From Spirosoma oryzicola (GTDB taxonomy: Bacteria > Bacteroidota > Bacteroidia > Cytophagales > Spirosomataceae), in contig NZ_CP089540.1 of assembly GCF_021233055.1 (NCBI RefSeq), positions 1 through 64,000 on the forward strand: 64,000 nucleotides of DNA. Direction: 5' to 3'. The first letter of the stretch is position 1, and each line of letters opens with the position of its first letter. The notes beneath the pieces were generated by a model that saw only the letters and a list, made by a program, of their open reading frames with translations, did not search any database and was not told where the DNA came from. Shown here piece after piece: positions 1 to 9,331 of this stretch. The position numbers and the translations under genes are program-made.

Positions 1-1586
1 TAAAGACCCGTTTCAATGGCGATGTGTGCGTCGCCGGTCCAGCCATTTTTCTCCCGTTGCGGACAGTCGGTGGGGTAGCCGAACAGGTTCGATAAGTAAG
101 CGTTGTTGGTAGCCCTCCAGATCTTGTCAATGGTTGGGTTAGACGATTTTACCTGACCGATTGGTGGTACATCACTGTGCATAAAGTAGCCCGTCAGACT
201 CGCAGCCTTTAGTTCAACCGGCTTGTTGCTGGTCACCTCTACGTACTGAAATCCCTTATAATTGAAAAACGGCATAAACGACTCGTCTCCCTTGCCGCTT
301 AAGGTAAACAGATCCGTTTGAAATGGATCGCTGGTACCGACAGGCCGGTAATGAACGTCGATGTTTGATTGGTCAACGTGTCCATTCGGGTAAAGTCGTT
401 CGCCATGCTTTAAGCGAAGGACGGTTCCAGCCGACCCTTTTGCCCAGATCTGGCTCACACCAGCTATGTTACGCCCCAGATCAAAGACATAAGTCGTATC
501 ATTGAGCTTTTTAAACGTCTTCGTTAGAATCCGTTCGACGTTGCGGATGGGTTGAAGCGCCTGAGCAACAATCGTTTCGGAGGGTGTCGCCCGATAAATA
601 ACGTCCTTCCAGTTGCGGTCATCAAAATTTGCGGTATTCCAGCCGGGTTGCTCCAGTCGGGCGTCATAATGCTCAGCGGTGTAAATACTGTTGAACAACA
701 ACGGGCTTAGCGCCGTCTTCCAGTCTTTACCGGACGTGATGGTTTCAACCGATCCATCGTCGTACGTAAGACGCAGGTCTAGACAGAAGGTAGGGCGACC
801 GCGCCAGGGCGCTTCGTGAAAGTACCAGACGGCCGTCGATTGGTGGTTGTACCAACCGTTACCGAGCAGCACCCCGATGGCGTTTTTACCGGATTGCAAA
901 AGAGACGTAACATCATGAGTTACATAGAGCGTCCGGCGATCAAAACGTGTGTACATGGGATCAAGGCGATGATTGCCCACTTTCTGACCGTTTATGTATA
1001 GTTCATACAAGCCTGCTACGGCTATATACGCCCTGGCTGATTTAATCTTCTTAGCGGCTTGAAAGCTCCTCCGGAAATATGGAGCCGGTTTAAGATTGAT
1101 ATCCCGGCTATCGCTAATCCATGAACCTTGCCAGTTTTTTTTATCCATCATACCGGTTTCAAAGCTGGCTACGCTACTCGTTGCCAACTTTACGCCGTCC
1201 TGGTCCCACGCTTCTACCCGCCAATAGTACTTGGTAAAGGGACGCAACGGTTTCCCGGCATACCGCACAAGCTGCTGCCCTGACGTTAGTTTGCCCGAAG
1301 TCCACTCATTAGCCTGACCCTGGCTCACGGCTATTGAATCGGTGCCAACCGTGAGTTGGTAAGCCGATTGGGCTGCTCCCCGTCGGCTGTCATCCAACCG
1401 CCAGGTCAGTCGTGGCTTGTTCGCATCAATACCTAACGGATTGACCAGGTGTTCGCATTTTAAATGAACCGGCTTGCCAGCCGTTTGTCCGTAAGCGGTG
1501 GTAGCCATGAGCAAAATACAGATGCTTATACGGGCGATTTGAAAGGCAGGTTTTAAAAAAATAGCGGTAAGGTTCAGAGCAGACAT
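1..1586 (-). CDS. alpha-L-rhamnosidase, GH78 family (3' end outside the window)
   Basis: This is the first 528 codons of a secreted inverting glycosidase that removes terminal alpha-L-rhamnose from glycans or glycosides. The ATG at 1586 opens a signal peptide ending near residue 34 (TAYGQ). Next come an Fn3-like rhamnosidase N-domain (EHLVNPLGIDANKPRLTW) and the jelly-roll region with FDLGRNIAG. Residues 503-521 read GYPTDCPQREKNGWTGDAH, the hallmark entry to the GH78 catalytic barrel. The family usually has 900 or more residues, so most of the (alpha/alpha)6 domain and the C-terminal beta domain lie beyond the left edge. It is 74 bp downstream of the PQQ dehydrogenase on the same strand and may be co-transcribed with it. 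The family call is firm; the substrate is not known. Confidence 0.93.
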   Translation of the reverse strand, partial: MSALNLTAIFLKPAFQIARISICILLMATTAYGQTAGKPVHLKCEHLVNPLGIDANKPRLTWRLDDSRRGAAQSAYQLTVGTDSIAVSQGQANEWTSGKLTSGQQLVRYAGKPLRPFTKYYWRVEAWDQDGVKLATSSVASFETGMMDKKNWQGSWISDSRDINLKPAPYFRRSFQAAKKIKSARAYIAVAGLYELYINGQKVGNHRLDPMYTRFDRRTLYVTHDVTSLLQSGKNAIGVLLGNGWYNHQSTAVWYFHEAPWRGRPTFCLDLRLTYDDGSVETITSGKDWKTALSPLLFNSIYTAEHYDARLEQPGWNTANFDDRNWKDVIYRATPSETIVAQALQPIRNVERILTKTFKKLNDTTYVFDLGRNIAGVSQIWAKGSAGTVLRLKHGERLYPNGHVDQSNIDVHYRPVGTSDPFQTDLFTLSGKGDESFMPFFNYKGFQYVEVTSNKPVELKAASLTGYFMHSDVPPIGQVKSSNPTIDKIWRATNNAYLSNLFGYPTDCPQREKNGWTGDAHIAIETGL

Positions 1587-1660
1587 GTTGAAGTAAAAAC
1601 GGGTTGTTGTATACCCGGTACGTATTGAATAAGCGAGAAACTAAACTTAAAACGAGACGG

Positions 1661-3799
1661 TCAATCCAGGGCGAAAGCAACATAGGTGTCGCCCGTTTTT
1701 GTGCCGAGCTTTCCCCCGCCAGTTGCCGCAATAACGACGTACTGCTTGTCATTGACGGTGTACGTGCTGGGGGTAGCGTAACCGCCAAAAGGTAGTTGCG
1801 CTTCCCATAAAATGGTACCGGTGTCTTTGTCAAAAGCTCTGATTTTTTCGTCTCGTGTAGCGGCAATGAATACCAGTCCACCTTTGGTAACGATACAGCC
1901 CCCAAAATTTTCGGTACCCGTTGGTGGAATTCCTTTTGCCACCAAGGCAGCGTATTCGCCCAGCGGTTTCTTCCAGGCTATTTCCCCCGTGTTCAGATTG
2001 ATGGCATTGAGCGTACCCCAAGGCGGAGCCGTCGCCGGGTAGTTGTCTTTATCCAAAAACTTGGTGTAGTTAGCCGCTCGGTACACGGGTTGACGATTCT
2101 CTTTTTTTATCACCGTTTGGCTGTCCATGTTCAACAAAAATTCGGCGAGTGCCTGAATCTCGTCTTCTGGAATTTGGGAGAACGCAGGCATGGCTCCGCG
2201 ACCGTTTTTCACCAGTTGCACGATGTCGGCTTTCTTATACTTACCTGTCAGACTGGTTAATGCGGGGATACCACCGTTACCCTGCCGCTCAGCGCCGTGG
2301 CATCCTACGCACCCTTTTTCAAGGTATACCCGCCGACCCGGATGCTGCTGCAACGCCCCGGCAACGCCTTCTTTCGCATTAATGTCTATCATTTTGATGT
2401 GCCAAGCTAATTCATTGGCATTCACGTACAGCATGCCCGTAGTTGGATCGTAAGCTCCTCCGCTCCACTCGGCCCCACCATGTATTCCGTAATAAATAAC
2501 CCCTTTCTGCGAAGGTGGCATGTACCAGCCTGTATCAGCGCTGCGAAAGCGTGCTAAAGCATCGGCATGCGCTTCGGGCGACAGATTAGTAAGATCAGCC
2601 TCCGTTACAACCTGTTTTGCGAAAGGCTTAGGCCATTTCACGTACGGCTGGGTCGGATAGGCACTTTCTCCGGCCAAACTGGACGCTGGAACCGGGCGTT
2701 CTTCTACGTCCGAAAGCAGTTCTCCTGTCAGTCGATTGAACAGAAAAATAGTACCCGTCTTGGTCAACTGTACGACGCCGGGCACTTTCTTTCCCTTGTA
2801 ACTGAAATCAGCTAGAATAGGCGCACTCGGCAAATCAAGATCCCACAGATCACGGTGAATCACCTGATAATGCCAGACGCGTTTGCCAGTCGTCGCGTTC
2901 AGGGCAACAATGCTGTTGCCATAGAGTTGGGAACCTTTCTTTCCAGGACGGTAAAAATCATCCTTTGGCTGCCCGGTCGCGAAATAGACCATGCCCGCTT
3001 GCGGATCGACGGATAGTCCTCCCCACACATTTACCCCAGCCCCTGTTTTCCAGAAATGGGGATTATCCCAGGTCTCATACCCGAACTCACCCGGCTTAGG
3101 GATGGTATAAAATGTCCACAGTTTTTTACCCGTTCGGATATCAAATCCGCTGACGTTGGCCGGGGCACTCCAACTCATTGAACCCAGGATGACAATGTCT
3201 TTATAGATTACGGGCGAAGCTGGCGAGGTGATCTTCATGTCGGACGCGGGCCGGACCAGCCCTTCATTCAAATCGACCCGGCCGTTCTGCCCAAAAGTGT
3301 CTACCGTTTTTCCGGTACGGGCATCAATAGCGCAGAGGTAATTATTGGCGGTAAACAAAATGCGTTGATTTTCACCGTCCCGCCAGAAGGCGAGTCCCCG
3401 GTTTATCCCACCCATTTTCTCATTGGGTCGAGCCGGATTATATTTCCAGATTTCCTGTCCCGTAGTCGCGTTCACGGCCACAACCTCATGAGCCGGGGTC
3501 GTTACGTACATCACTCCGTCAATAATCAACGGGTTACATTGTACATTTCCTTTGGTATTTCCTGAATGATACGTCCACACTGGTTTGAGCCGGGCAACGT
3601 TTTCTTTTGTAATCTGATCGGCTTGCGAGTAACGCGTTACACCGGCATCCCCACTTGTAACCGCCCAATCCAAATTTTGAATGGTCTTACTATGATTACT
3701 AATTATCCGCTGGCAACTAAAGACCAACAACGAAAAGCTTAGAAAAGCGATGGCGTACTTGTACGGCGCAAGTTTTCGAAAGAGAACCTTGTATGCCAT
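1661..3799 (-). CDS. PQQ-dependent dehydrogenase with internal cytochrome c domain
   Basis: A 712-residue periplasmic quinoprotein of the glucose/alcohol dehydrogenase class. It would oxidise a sugar or alcohol with PQQ and pass electrons to heme. The N-terminus has a hydrophobic segment ending LLVFSCQR, which looks like a lipobox with Cys29, so a lipoprotein is likely. Propeller blades are recognisable (WAVTSGDAGVTRYS, HEVVAVNATTGQEIW, HRDLWDLDLPSAP, AATGGGKLG at the end). A c-type heme site, CVGCH, lies at about residues 494-498 with a candidate Met ligand in GAMPAF. The cytochrome is therefore inserted between blades rather than fused at an end, as in many Bacteroidota members. The -7 element for this gene overlaps a palindrome (see 3897-3922). 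The substrate cannot be read from the sequence. Confidence 0.92.
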   Translation of the reverse strand: MAYKVLFRKLAPYKYAIAFLSFSLLVFSCQRIISNHSKTIQNLDWAVTSGDAGVTRYSQADQITKENVARLKPVWTYHSGNTKGNVQCNPLIIDGVMYVTTPAHEVVAVNATTGQEIWKYNPARPNEKMGGINRGLAFWRDGENQRILFTANNYLCAIDARTGKTVDTFGQNGRVDLNEGLVRPASDMKITSPASPVIYKDIVILGSMSWSAPANVSGFDIRTGKKLWTFYTIPKPGEFGYETWDNPHFWKTGAGVNVWGGLSVDPQAGMVYFATGQPKDDFYRPGKKGSQLYGNSIVALNATTGKRVWHYQVIHRDLWDLDLPSAPILADFSYKGKKVPGVVQLTKTGTIFLFNRLTGELLSDVEERPVPASSLAGESAYPTQPYVKWPKPFAKQVVTEADLTNLSPEAHADALARFRSADTGWYMPPSQKGVIYYGIHGGAEWSGGAYDPTTGMLYVNANELAWHIKMIDINAKEGVAGALQQHPGRRVYLEKGCVGCHGAERQGNGGIPALTSLTGKYKKADIVQLVKNGRGAMPAFSQIPEDEIQALAEFLLNMDSQTVIKKENRQPVYRAANYTKFLDKDNYPATAPPWGTLNAINLNTGEIAWKKPLGEYAALVAKGIPPTGTENFGGCIVTKGGLVFIAATRDEKIRAFDKDTGTILWEAQLPFGGYATPSTYTVNDKQYVVIAATGGGKLGTKTGDTYVAFALD

Positions 3800-3896
3800 T
3801 AGATGTTGTATTATGATGGTATATGATTGACAAACTACACGAGTCAGCGCATTGCCCAGATAGCTTCCACTGCTTTAAACAGGGGTTTGACTTCGG

Positions 3897-3922
3897 CAAA
3901 TATACATAGTGTACGTACACTA
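3897..3922 (-). promoter_or_regulatory. promoter -7 element with abutting 16-bp palindromic operator
   Basis: Read on the minus strand, TATATTTG (3904-3897) matches the Bacteroidota -7 consensus TAnnTTTG about 95 bases upstream of the PQQ dehydrogenase start. Two bases further upstream lies a perfect 16-bp palindrome, TAGTGTACGTACACTA (3907-3922), in the spacer where RNA polymerase would bind. A repressor site is the simplest reading. The rest of the 412-bp divergent gap (3800-4211) shows only the aldo/keto reductase promoter at its right end. Confidence 0.55.
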
Positions 3923-4172
3923 AAGCCATGAATAGTCGTTTATCTACTGGCTTGTCTGCTAAATTTGAAAATTAGTTTGTCGCAAATTTGCCAACGTAAT
4001 GAGCAGAGCATCTTTGAGTAATGGCTATTACTCTCTTAACCAGACAAAGGATCATGCATTGCATGAAGACGTGGTCAACAACCTTCCTCTCTGAATGCCT
4101 ATAAAGCTCTAGTGTCCTGAATTCGGATACAATCCTCCAAGAAACGGTTACTCTGCCCCCCCAGCGCTTCCC

Positions 4173-4180
4173 TACTTTTG
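4173..4180 (+). promoter_or_regulatory. candidate -7 element for the aldo/keto reductase
   Basis: TACTTTTG matches TAnnTTTG and lies 31 bp before the ATG at 4212, giving a short leader. No convincing -33 TTTG is visible at the usual distance, so the call rests on one element. Confidence 0.4.
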
Positions 4181-4211
4181 TGGCAGTCAACATAAACGAT
4201 AATACGAGCTT

Positions 4212-5213
4212 ATGAAACGGGTAAACTTAGGAAGCCAGGGGCTGGTGGTGCCTGCACTTGGTCTGGGCTGCATGGGAATGACTGCAATGGCCCACAGGGA
4301 TATCTATGGAAAAGCCGATGAAGCCGAGGCTATTGCAACCATTCATCGCTCACGCGAACACGGTGGAAACTTTCTGGATACGGCGGATCTGTACGGGCCC
4401 TTGATCAACGAACAATTGATCGCCAAAGCCATCAAAAACCGACGGGACGACTACCTTATCGCTACCAAATTTGGTTGGGAAATTGATGACACGCATCAGA
4501 TAACCTGGCAATTCAGAGCCGACAAGGCCTATGTCAAGAAAGCAGCCGAACGATCATTAAAAAACTTGGCTACGGACTACATCGATCTGTATTATCTGCA
4601 TCGGCTGGATCCGGCTACACCCATCGAAGAAACCGTGCAAGCGATGTCCGAGTTAGTTCAGGAAGGAAAGATCCGCTACATCGGCTTGTCAGAAGTATCC
4701 ATAGATACCATCCGGCGGGCCCATGCGATCCATCCCATTACGGCTGTACAAACCGAGTATTCACTTTTCGAACGCAGCGCGGAAGAAACAGGCCTGTTGC
4801 CTGCCCTTGCTAAACTGGGCATTGGCTTTGTTGCCTATTCGCCCCTTGGCCGCGGCTTTATAACGGGCGACTTGAAAAGTCCGGACGATCTGGCCGCTGA
4901 TGATTTCAGGCGTTCGCTGCCCCGCTTTCAGGGTGAACAATTTTATAAGAATCTGGAGCTGCTGGCGGCAATTCAGGCAATGGCGGTTGAAAAACAGGTA
5001 ACTGTTTCACAACTGGCCCTGGCCTGGGTGCTGGCTAAAGGGGTTGTGCCAATCCCCGGTACCAAACGTCGGAAGTACCTGGACGAAAATATCGGTGCTA
5101 CTCAGATCCAGTTGAGTGATGAAGATCTGGAACGTCTGGAAGCGATTATTCCGTTAGGGACCCAGACGGGTGATCGGTATGATCAGGCTGGCATGCAAGC
5201 TATCGATCAGTAG
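4212..5213 (+). CDS. aldo/keto reductase
   Basis: A 333-residue cytoplasmic NADPH-dependent oxidoreductase with a TIM-barrel fold that reduces aldehydes or ketones. The catalytic tetrad is visible as Asp56 and Tyr61 in NFLDTADLYG, Lys86 in ATKFGW and His130 in YYLHRLD. The C-terminal IPGTKRRKYLDEN loop fits the cofactor-binding region. Length and motifs match the YakC/AKR13-like group, including the GLGCMGM start and the VQTEYSLFER segment. It is followed after 50 bp by an AraC-type regulator on the same strand, an arrangement repeated at 23.5-25.4 kb with a different oxidoreductase. The natural substrate is unknown; detoxification of reactive carbonyls is an inference. Confidence 0.93.
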   Translation: MKRVNLGSQGLVVPALGLGCMGMTAMAHRDIYGKADEAEAIATIHRSREHGGNFLDTADLYGPLINEQLIAKAIKNRRDDYLIATKFGWEIDDTHQITWQFRADKAYVKKAAERSLKNLATDYIDLYYLHRLDPATPIEETVQAMSELVQEGKIRYIGLSEVSIDTIRRAHAIHPITAVQTEYSLFERSAEETGLLPALAKLGIGFVAYSPLGRGFITGDLKSPDDLAADDFRRSLPRFQGEQFYKNLELLAAIQAMAVEKQVTVSQLALAWVLAKGVVPIPGTKRRKYLDENIGATQIQLSDEDLERLEAIIPLGTQTGDRYDQAGMQAIDQ

Positions 5214-5222
5214 CCAGTCGTG

Positions 5223-5246
5223 CAGGCAGGGTTTAAGCCCTGCCTG
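5223..5246 (+). other. intergenic stem-loop
   Basis: A perfect 9-bp stem (CAGGCAGGG / CCCTGCCTG) with a 6-base loop lies between the aldo/keto reductase stop and the AraC start. No T tract follows, so it may attenuate or protect the transcript rather than end it. Confidence 0.45.
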
Positions 5247-5263
5247 TCGCATATACTCAGCCT

Positions 5264-6178
5264 ATGAAAAAGCAATCGCCCCAACCAATACATTCCATTT
5301 CAGAGCAACACCGAATACTTGGACTTCCCAAACCTGTCCATCCATTGATCAGCGTCTTTACTTTCGATGACATGGATCATACGCAGGCCGACAAGCGCCC
5401 GCAAACGCTTGTCCTCGAGCTGTTTTGCATCTCGCTCAAACGCAACGTAACGGGAAAAATACGCTACGGGCAGGGCTACTGTGATTTTGACGAAGGCATC
5501 CTGTTTTGCACCGCGCCAGGGCAAGTGACGAGTAACATTACTGACGATCATAAACCAAGCGGCTGGTGTGTGGTGTTCCATCCCGATTTGATTCGAGGGC
5601 ATGCTCTTGGTCAGCGAATAAAGCAGTATGGGTTTTTCGACTATGCCGTTCATGAGGCTCTTCACTTGTCCGATCAGGAAGAGACCTTAATGCTTTCGGT
5701 GATGACGATGCTTCGACATGAACTTAACGAACGAATGGACCCCTATTCCGAAGCGGTGTTCATGGCTCATCTTGACCTATTGTTGAGTTATACCCAACGA
5801 TTTTACGGTCGGCAATTTATGACCCGTAAGCCCATCAGCCATGATGTACTGACGCGGCTGGAAAGCGTCTTATCTGATTACTTTTCCAACGATAAAGCCC
5901 TGAGCGAAGGGTTGCCTTCAGTCTCTTATCTGGCCGAGAAGATGAATTACTCGGATAGCTATTTAAGCGACCTGCTAAAAACGTATACGGGGCAAAACAC
6001 CCAGCAGCACATCCATCGCTACGTCATCGAAAAGGCCAAATCATTGCTCACGCAAACGAGTTTAACCGTCAGCGAAATCGGCTTCCAACTAGGTTTTGAT
6101 TTTCCGCAGTCATTCAGCCGCTTGTTCAAGAACAAGACTAAGGTGACTCCCTTACAATACCGGCAATCGTTTGCTTAA
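5264..6178 (+). CDS. AraC family transcriptional regulator
   Basis: A 304-residue DNA-binding protein. The C-terminal 100 residues hold two helix-turn-helix motifs (PSVSYLAEKMNYSDSYLSDLLKTYTG, then LTVSEIGFQLGFDFPQSFSRLFKNKTKVTPLQYR), the AraC/XylS signature. The N-terminal part begins LPKPVHPLISVF and carries a DFDEGILFCTAPGQV strand pattern, a cupin-like sensing domain common in Bacteroidota. It is clearly paralogous to the regulator at 24483-25403. It probably controls the aldo/keto reductase just upstream, but the effector is unknown. Confidence 0.9.
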   Translation: MKKQSPQPIHSISEQHRILGLPKPVHPLISVFTFDDMDHTQADKRPQTLVLELFCISLKRNVTGKIRYGQGYCDFDEGILFCTAPGQVTSNITDDHKPSGWCVVFHPDLIRGHALGQRIKQYGFFDYAVHEALHLSDQEETLMLSVMTMLRHELNERMDPYSEAVFMAHLDLLLSYTQRFYGRQFMTRKPISHDVLTRLESVLSDYFSNDKALSEGLPSVSYLAEKMNYSDSYLSDLLKTYTGQNTQQHIHRYVIEKAKSLLTQTSLTVSEIGFQLGFDFPQSFSRLFKNKTKVTPLQYRQSFA

Positions 6179-6374
6179 GCCAAAGGCAGCCGGTCCGCCA
6201 ATGCGGTCGTAGTTAAGCCGTTTTAGCGGTTTGTTTTTAGGCTGAACGATCCTGCGAGTGTTGACAAGCTTGCTTTACCGATTTATTAGGCTGTCTCAAT
6301 CAGCGGTGAGCAATTTAAGGAGAAACATTTCGAAAAACGCTGGGCGAATACAGAAATGGCTGTCAAACTAATGC

Positions 6375-6638
6375 TTACCAAACGTACATGAACTGATACC
6401 AGAGAGCGGCCACAATAATGGCTTCTACGATCCATATGTTCAGCGTATGTTGGTGTAAAACGCGACGAATTAGAAAATGAAAACCGGCTGCGCCCAGGGC
6501 AATCGATATACCAAAAATAAACTGAAGAATATTGTTTTCACGACCCAATTGCATGAGTCCATACAGTATCATAATGACGCCCATTAGCGAAACAATCATC
6601 AGGGGCGTAACATAGCTGAATAGTCTTGACATATCCAT
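6375..6638 (-). CDS. small hydrophobic membrane protein, function unknown
   Basis: An 87-residue protein with three predicted hydrophobic helices at about residues 10-28, 38-57 and 65-84, ending WYQFMYVW. The pattern is typical of small inner-membrane proteins in Cytophagales, but I do not recognise a family. A second Met at codon 3 could be the start. It stands alone between an AraC regulator and an oxidoreductase on the opposite strand. The 195 bp between it and the AraC gene show nothing notable. Confidence 0.55.
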   Translation of the reverse strand: MDMSRLFSYVTPLMIVSLMGVIMILYGLMQLGRENNILQFIFGISIALGAAGFHFLIRRVLHQHTLNIWIVEAIIVAALWYQFMYVW

Positions 6639-6903
6639 CTGTTCTTATGAGCATTGGGTAAATCACAACCAACAATTAACCCGCTGTAAAGGGTAATGTT
6701 ATGAACGCGATCTACGGGACTTGTTCTGTTGCCTGGACTGCAAGCCTACAAAAAAAAGTTTATTCATGCGATTCTGTCAACACCGTTCTTTGTTTATACT
6801 TATCAAGTATATAGCAAGACTTTTTTAATATAGTTTTTATTTTTCGAAGAGACATTGAAGAACACAAGGTTGTAGCTGTAGATCAATGTAAACATCTACT
6901 TCA

Positions 6904-8310
6904 ATGCTCAACGAAAAAAGTGAAAATCAGGCGCAGCAGGACAAGGCGCTACCTGGGTTGATGAGCCGAAAAGGCTTTTTGCAGGCCGCTGGACAGGTTG
7001 TTGCCGTTGGGGTTGCCGGCGGACTAGCGGCTTCCTGCCAGTCGAGCGGCCAGGCACCGTCGTACCCTGTTCCGACCTCTGGTACGTATAAAGGAGCGGG
7101 CGGTCAGCAAGTGCCAACGTCTCCGCCCTACTCGCCCCCCGCCGAAGTACCCGCTGATATAAACAAGCCAATTGAACTAGAAGCCTGGAAGTCGGATGCT
7201 GATCGTGAATCGGCCCCTACCCCAACGCCCCTGCCCGACGATCAGCGAGTAGGCTATGCGCTGGTAGGCCTAGGCCACCTGACTCTGGAGGAACTTCTTC
7301 CCGCTTTTGGTGCCTGTAAGAAATCGAAACCCGTTGCGCTTGTCAGCGGTAGCCCGGAGAAACTTCAGAAAGTAGCCAAGCAATACGGCATTAAACCCAA
7401 AAGTTGCTATAGCTATGCAGATTATGACAAGTTGAAAGACAATCCGGAGGTGCAGGTTATTTACATTGTGCTGCCCAATTCCATGCATGCCGAATATACG
7501 ATTCGTGGTGCACAGGCGGGTAAACATATTCTTTGCGAGAAACCGATGGCTAACTCGTCGGCGGAGTGCCAGGCCATGATCGATGCCTGTAAAAAAGCGA
7601 ACCGTAAGTTAATGATCGCCTATCGTATTCATTACGAACCATACAACCGCTATGTACGCGAACAGGTGCAGAAAAATGAATACGGCAAGCCCAAATTTGT
7701 GGACGCCTTCAACTGCCAATCATCAGCTAATCCTAAACATTGGCGGCACATTAAGGCACTCGCCGGTGGAGGTGCCTTGCCCGACATTGGCTTGTATTGC
7801 CTGAACACAACCCGGTTTATTTTGGGTGAAGAACCAACCGAAGTATCTGCTTATACGTACAGCGACCCAGACAATCCACTTTTTAAGGAAGTGGAAGAAG
7901 TGTGTTCATGGCAGATGAAATTTCCAAGTGGCGTAATTGCCAATTGTGCTACGCATTATAATACACACGATTCGCGTCAGTATCGGATCATGACTGAGCG
8001 GGGCTGGTACGAACTGGCGAATGCCTATGCGTATTCGGGGCAGAAGCTGATGTCATCCCGCGCAGACGGGGCAATTGTACGACAGGAGAACGTCAACATC
8101 ATGCCCAAGAATCAGTTTGCCGCTGAGATGGACCATTTCTCGGAGTGTATTCTGAATGACAAAGCGCCTTATTCAACCGGCGAGGAAGGTTTGCAGGATC
8201 AGCGAATCATGGAAGCCATTTACCAATCAGCGCGTGAGCGAAGACCCGTCAAACTACCCGCCATCGATAAGAAAGACGCTTTTCGCGGTCCAGAACCGAC
8301 GTTACAATAG
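6904..8310 (+). CDS. Gfo/Idh/MocA family oxidoreductase, exported
   Basis: A 468-residue NAD(P)-dependent sugar oxidoreductase of the glucose-fructose oxidoreductase type. The N-terminus has a Tat-like motif (SRKGFLQAAGQ, residues 21-31), a hydrophobic stretch and LAASC, which could be a lipobox, followed by a Pro/Ser/Thr-rich linker to about residue 112. The Rossmann fold starts at RVGYALVGLGHL, and the diagnostic CEKPM (211-215) carries the catalytic-region EKP. The C-terminal domain is GFO-like (GGGALPDIGLYCLN). Met20 is an alternative start that would put the Arg-Lys pair at the very N-terminus. The Tat pair is R-K, not R-R. The substrate is unknown. Confidence 0.9.
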   Translation: MLNEKSENQAQQDKALPGLMSRKGFLQAAGQVVAVGVAGGLAASCQSSGQAPSYPVPTSGTYKGAGGQQVPTSPPYSPPAEVPADINKPIELEAWKSDADRESAPTPTPLPDDQRVGYALVGLGHLTLEELLPAFGACKKSKPVALVSGSPEKLQKVAKQYGIKPKSCYSYADYDKLKDNPEVQVIYIVLPNSMHAEYTIRGAQAGKHILCEKPMANSSAECQAMIDACKKANRKLMIAYRIHYEPYNRYVREQVQKNEYGKPKFVDAFNCQSSANPKHWRHIKALAGGGALPDIGLYCLNTTRFILGEEPTEVSAYTYSDPDNPLFKEVEEVCSWQMKFPSGVIANCATHYNTHDSRQYRIMTERGWYELANAYAYSGQKLMSSRADGAIVRQENVNIMPKNQFAAEMDHFSECILNDKAPYSTGEEGLQDQRIMEAIYQSARERRPVKLPAIDKKDAFRGPEPTLQ

Positions 8311-8331
8311 ATCTTCTTACAAACTGTACTA

Positions 8332-8365
8332 AAACCGGCTCTTGAAATTGATCAAGAGCCGGTTT
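8332..8365 (+). terminator. rho-independent-like terminator
   Basis: A perfect 14-bp stem (left arm 8332-8345, right arm 8352-8365) with a 6-base loop sits 21 bp after the Gfo/Idh/MocA stop. The A-rich left edge and T-rich right edge allow it to serve both this gene and the convergent DoxX gene. Confidence 0.75.
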
Positions 8366-8421
8366 CGCTTATTGAATTAAACCCACTGTACTCTCACTAG
8401 GATCGAAAATAGATTACCCTT

Positions 8422-8838
8422 TTACTTGTATCTCGGCGCTATGGGGGCTTTTTTCAGTCTACCCCAGGCTACGAAAGCTGCCAAAATCGCGAACATACTA
8501 TTTACCCCGATTGCCGAGGCTTCTCCCCGCATAACGTGAAACAAACCGGCGCACAGCATGAGCCCAACAAGCGCCACAGCCGCAACAGGCGTAAGCTTCG
8601 GTCTGATCTGGAACAATGAAGGCATGATCAAACCCAATGCGCCGATTAAATCGACAACTCCGGTAAATTTTACCAATGCGATTGGCACCTGACCGGCCCA
8701 AGGCCACATACTAGCCAACTGGTCAATAGGCTGAACAAGTTTCATCCAAGCGGCCCACATCAAACTGGCAGCCAGCACTATTTGAACTGACCAAAGACTG
8801 TAATGCATCGCTTTCGACGATTTGGGCTGATTTGTCAT
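8422..8838 (-). CDS. DoxX family membrane protein
   Basis: A 138-residue integral membrane protein with four hydrophobic helices. The LASMWPWAGQVPIALVKFTGVVDLIGALGLIMP region is typical of DoxX-like proteins of Bacteroidota. I place the start at ATG 8838 (MTNQPKSSK) because the in-frame upstream extension to 9027 overlaps the divergent HxlR gene and is not family-like. Divergent pairing with an HxlR regulator is common for DoxX genes and suggests redox- or electrophile-responsive control. The molecular function is not established. Confidence 0.85.
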   Translation of the reverse strand: MTNQPKSSKAMHYSLWSVQIVLAASLMWAAWMKLVQPIDQLASMWPWAGQVPIALVKFTGVVDLIGALGLIMPSLFQIRPKLTPVAAVALVGLMLCAGLFHVMRGEASAIGVNSMFAILAAFVAWGRLKKAPIAPRYK

Positions 8839-8966
8839 TTCGTGAAAAATTTTCGTTGAAGGCGTGAATGTATTTATGTTTGCTATCCAGCAGAAAGCAC
8901 TTCCCTTTCGGATAGCGCTATCCGTTGAGATAGTAACGCATAACTGCACGAACAAAAAAACACGAA

Positions 8967-9305
8967 ATGCTGACAACAGGTGGATGCCCAAAAACGATGC
9001 TTTCAATACGGGATGCACTGGAGGCACTCGAGGGAAAATGGAAACTGCTTATTCTATTCTCGTTATCCGCAGGTCCTAAACGGTTCAGACAGATCGGAAA
9101 GGAAGTGACCGGAATTACGGACAAAACATTATCCAAAGAGCTGAAATCTCTGGAGATGAACAGACTGATAAAGAGGGAGGTACATGACACCTTCCCTCCA
9201 ACAGTAGAATATTCCATCACCGCACACGGAATGTCGCTCGAAAAAGTAATGGAAGAACTGCATTACTGGGGATTAGCCCACCGCAAAACAATCTTCGAGA
9301 AGTGA
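8967..9305 (+). CDS. HxlR family winged-helix regulator
   Basis: A 112-residue repressor- or activator-type protein. The family signature is complete: an N-terminal Cys-Pro (GGCPKTMLSIRDALEALEGKWKLLIL), the winged helix around FRQIGKEVTGITDKTLSKELKSLE, and VEYSITAHGMSLEKVMEEL. Cys7 is the position that senses electrophiles or redox state in characterised relatives. A -7 match TATGTTTG lies at 8875-8882, leaving a leader of roughly 75 bases. It is divergent from DoxX, its likely target. Confidence 0.9.
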   Translation: MLTTGGCPKTMLSIRDALEALEGKWKLLILFSLSAGPKRFRQIGKEVTGITDKTLSKELKSLEMNRLIKREVHDTFPPTVEYSITAHGMSLEKVMEELHYWGLAHRKTIFEK

Positions 9306-9331
9306 TTGGTATTCATCAAAGGGGTGTTGCT

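Noticed and set aside
3972..4193. 73-codon minus-strand open frame in the divergent gap
   Set aside because: It runs through the aldo/keto reductase promoter and has no recognisable features.
8839..9027. N-terminal extension of the DoxX protein up to 9027
   Set aside because: It overlaps the divergent HxlR coding region and promoter and is not seen in DoxX-like proteins.
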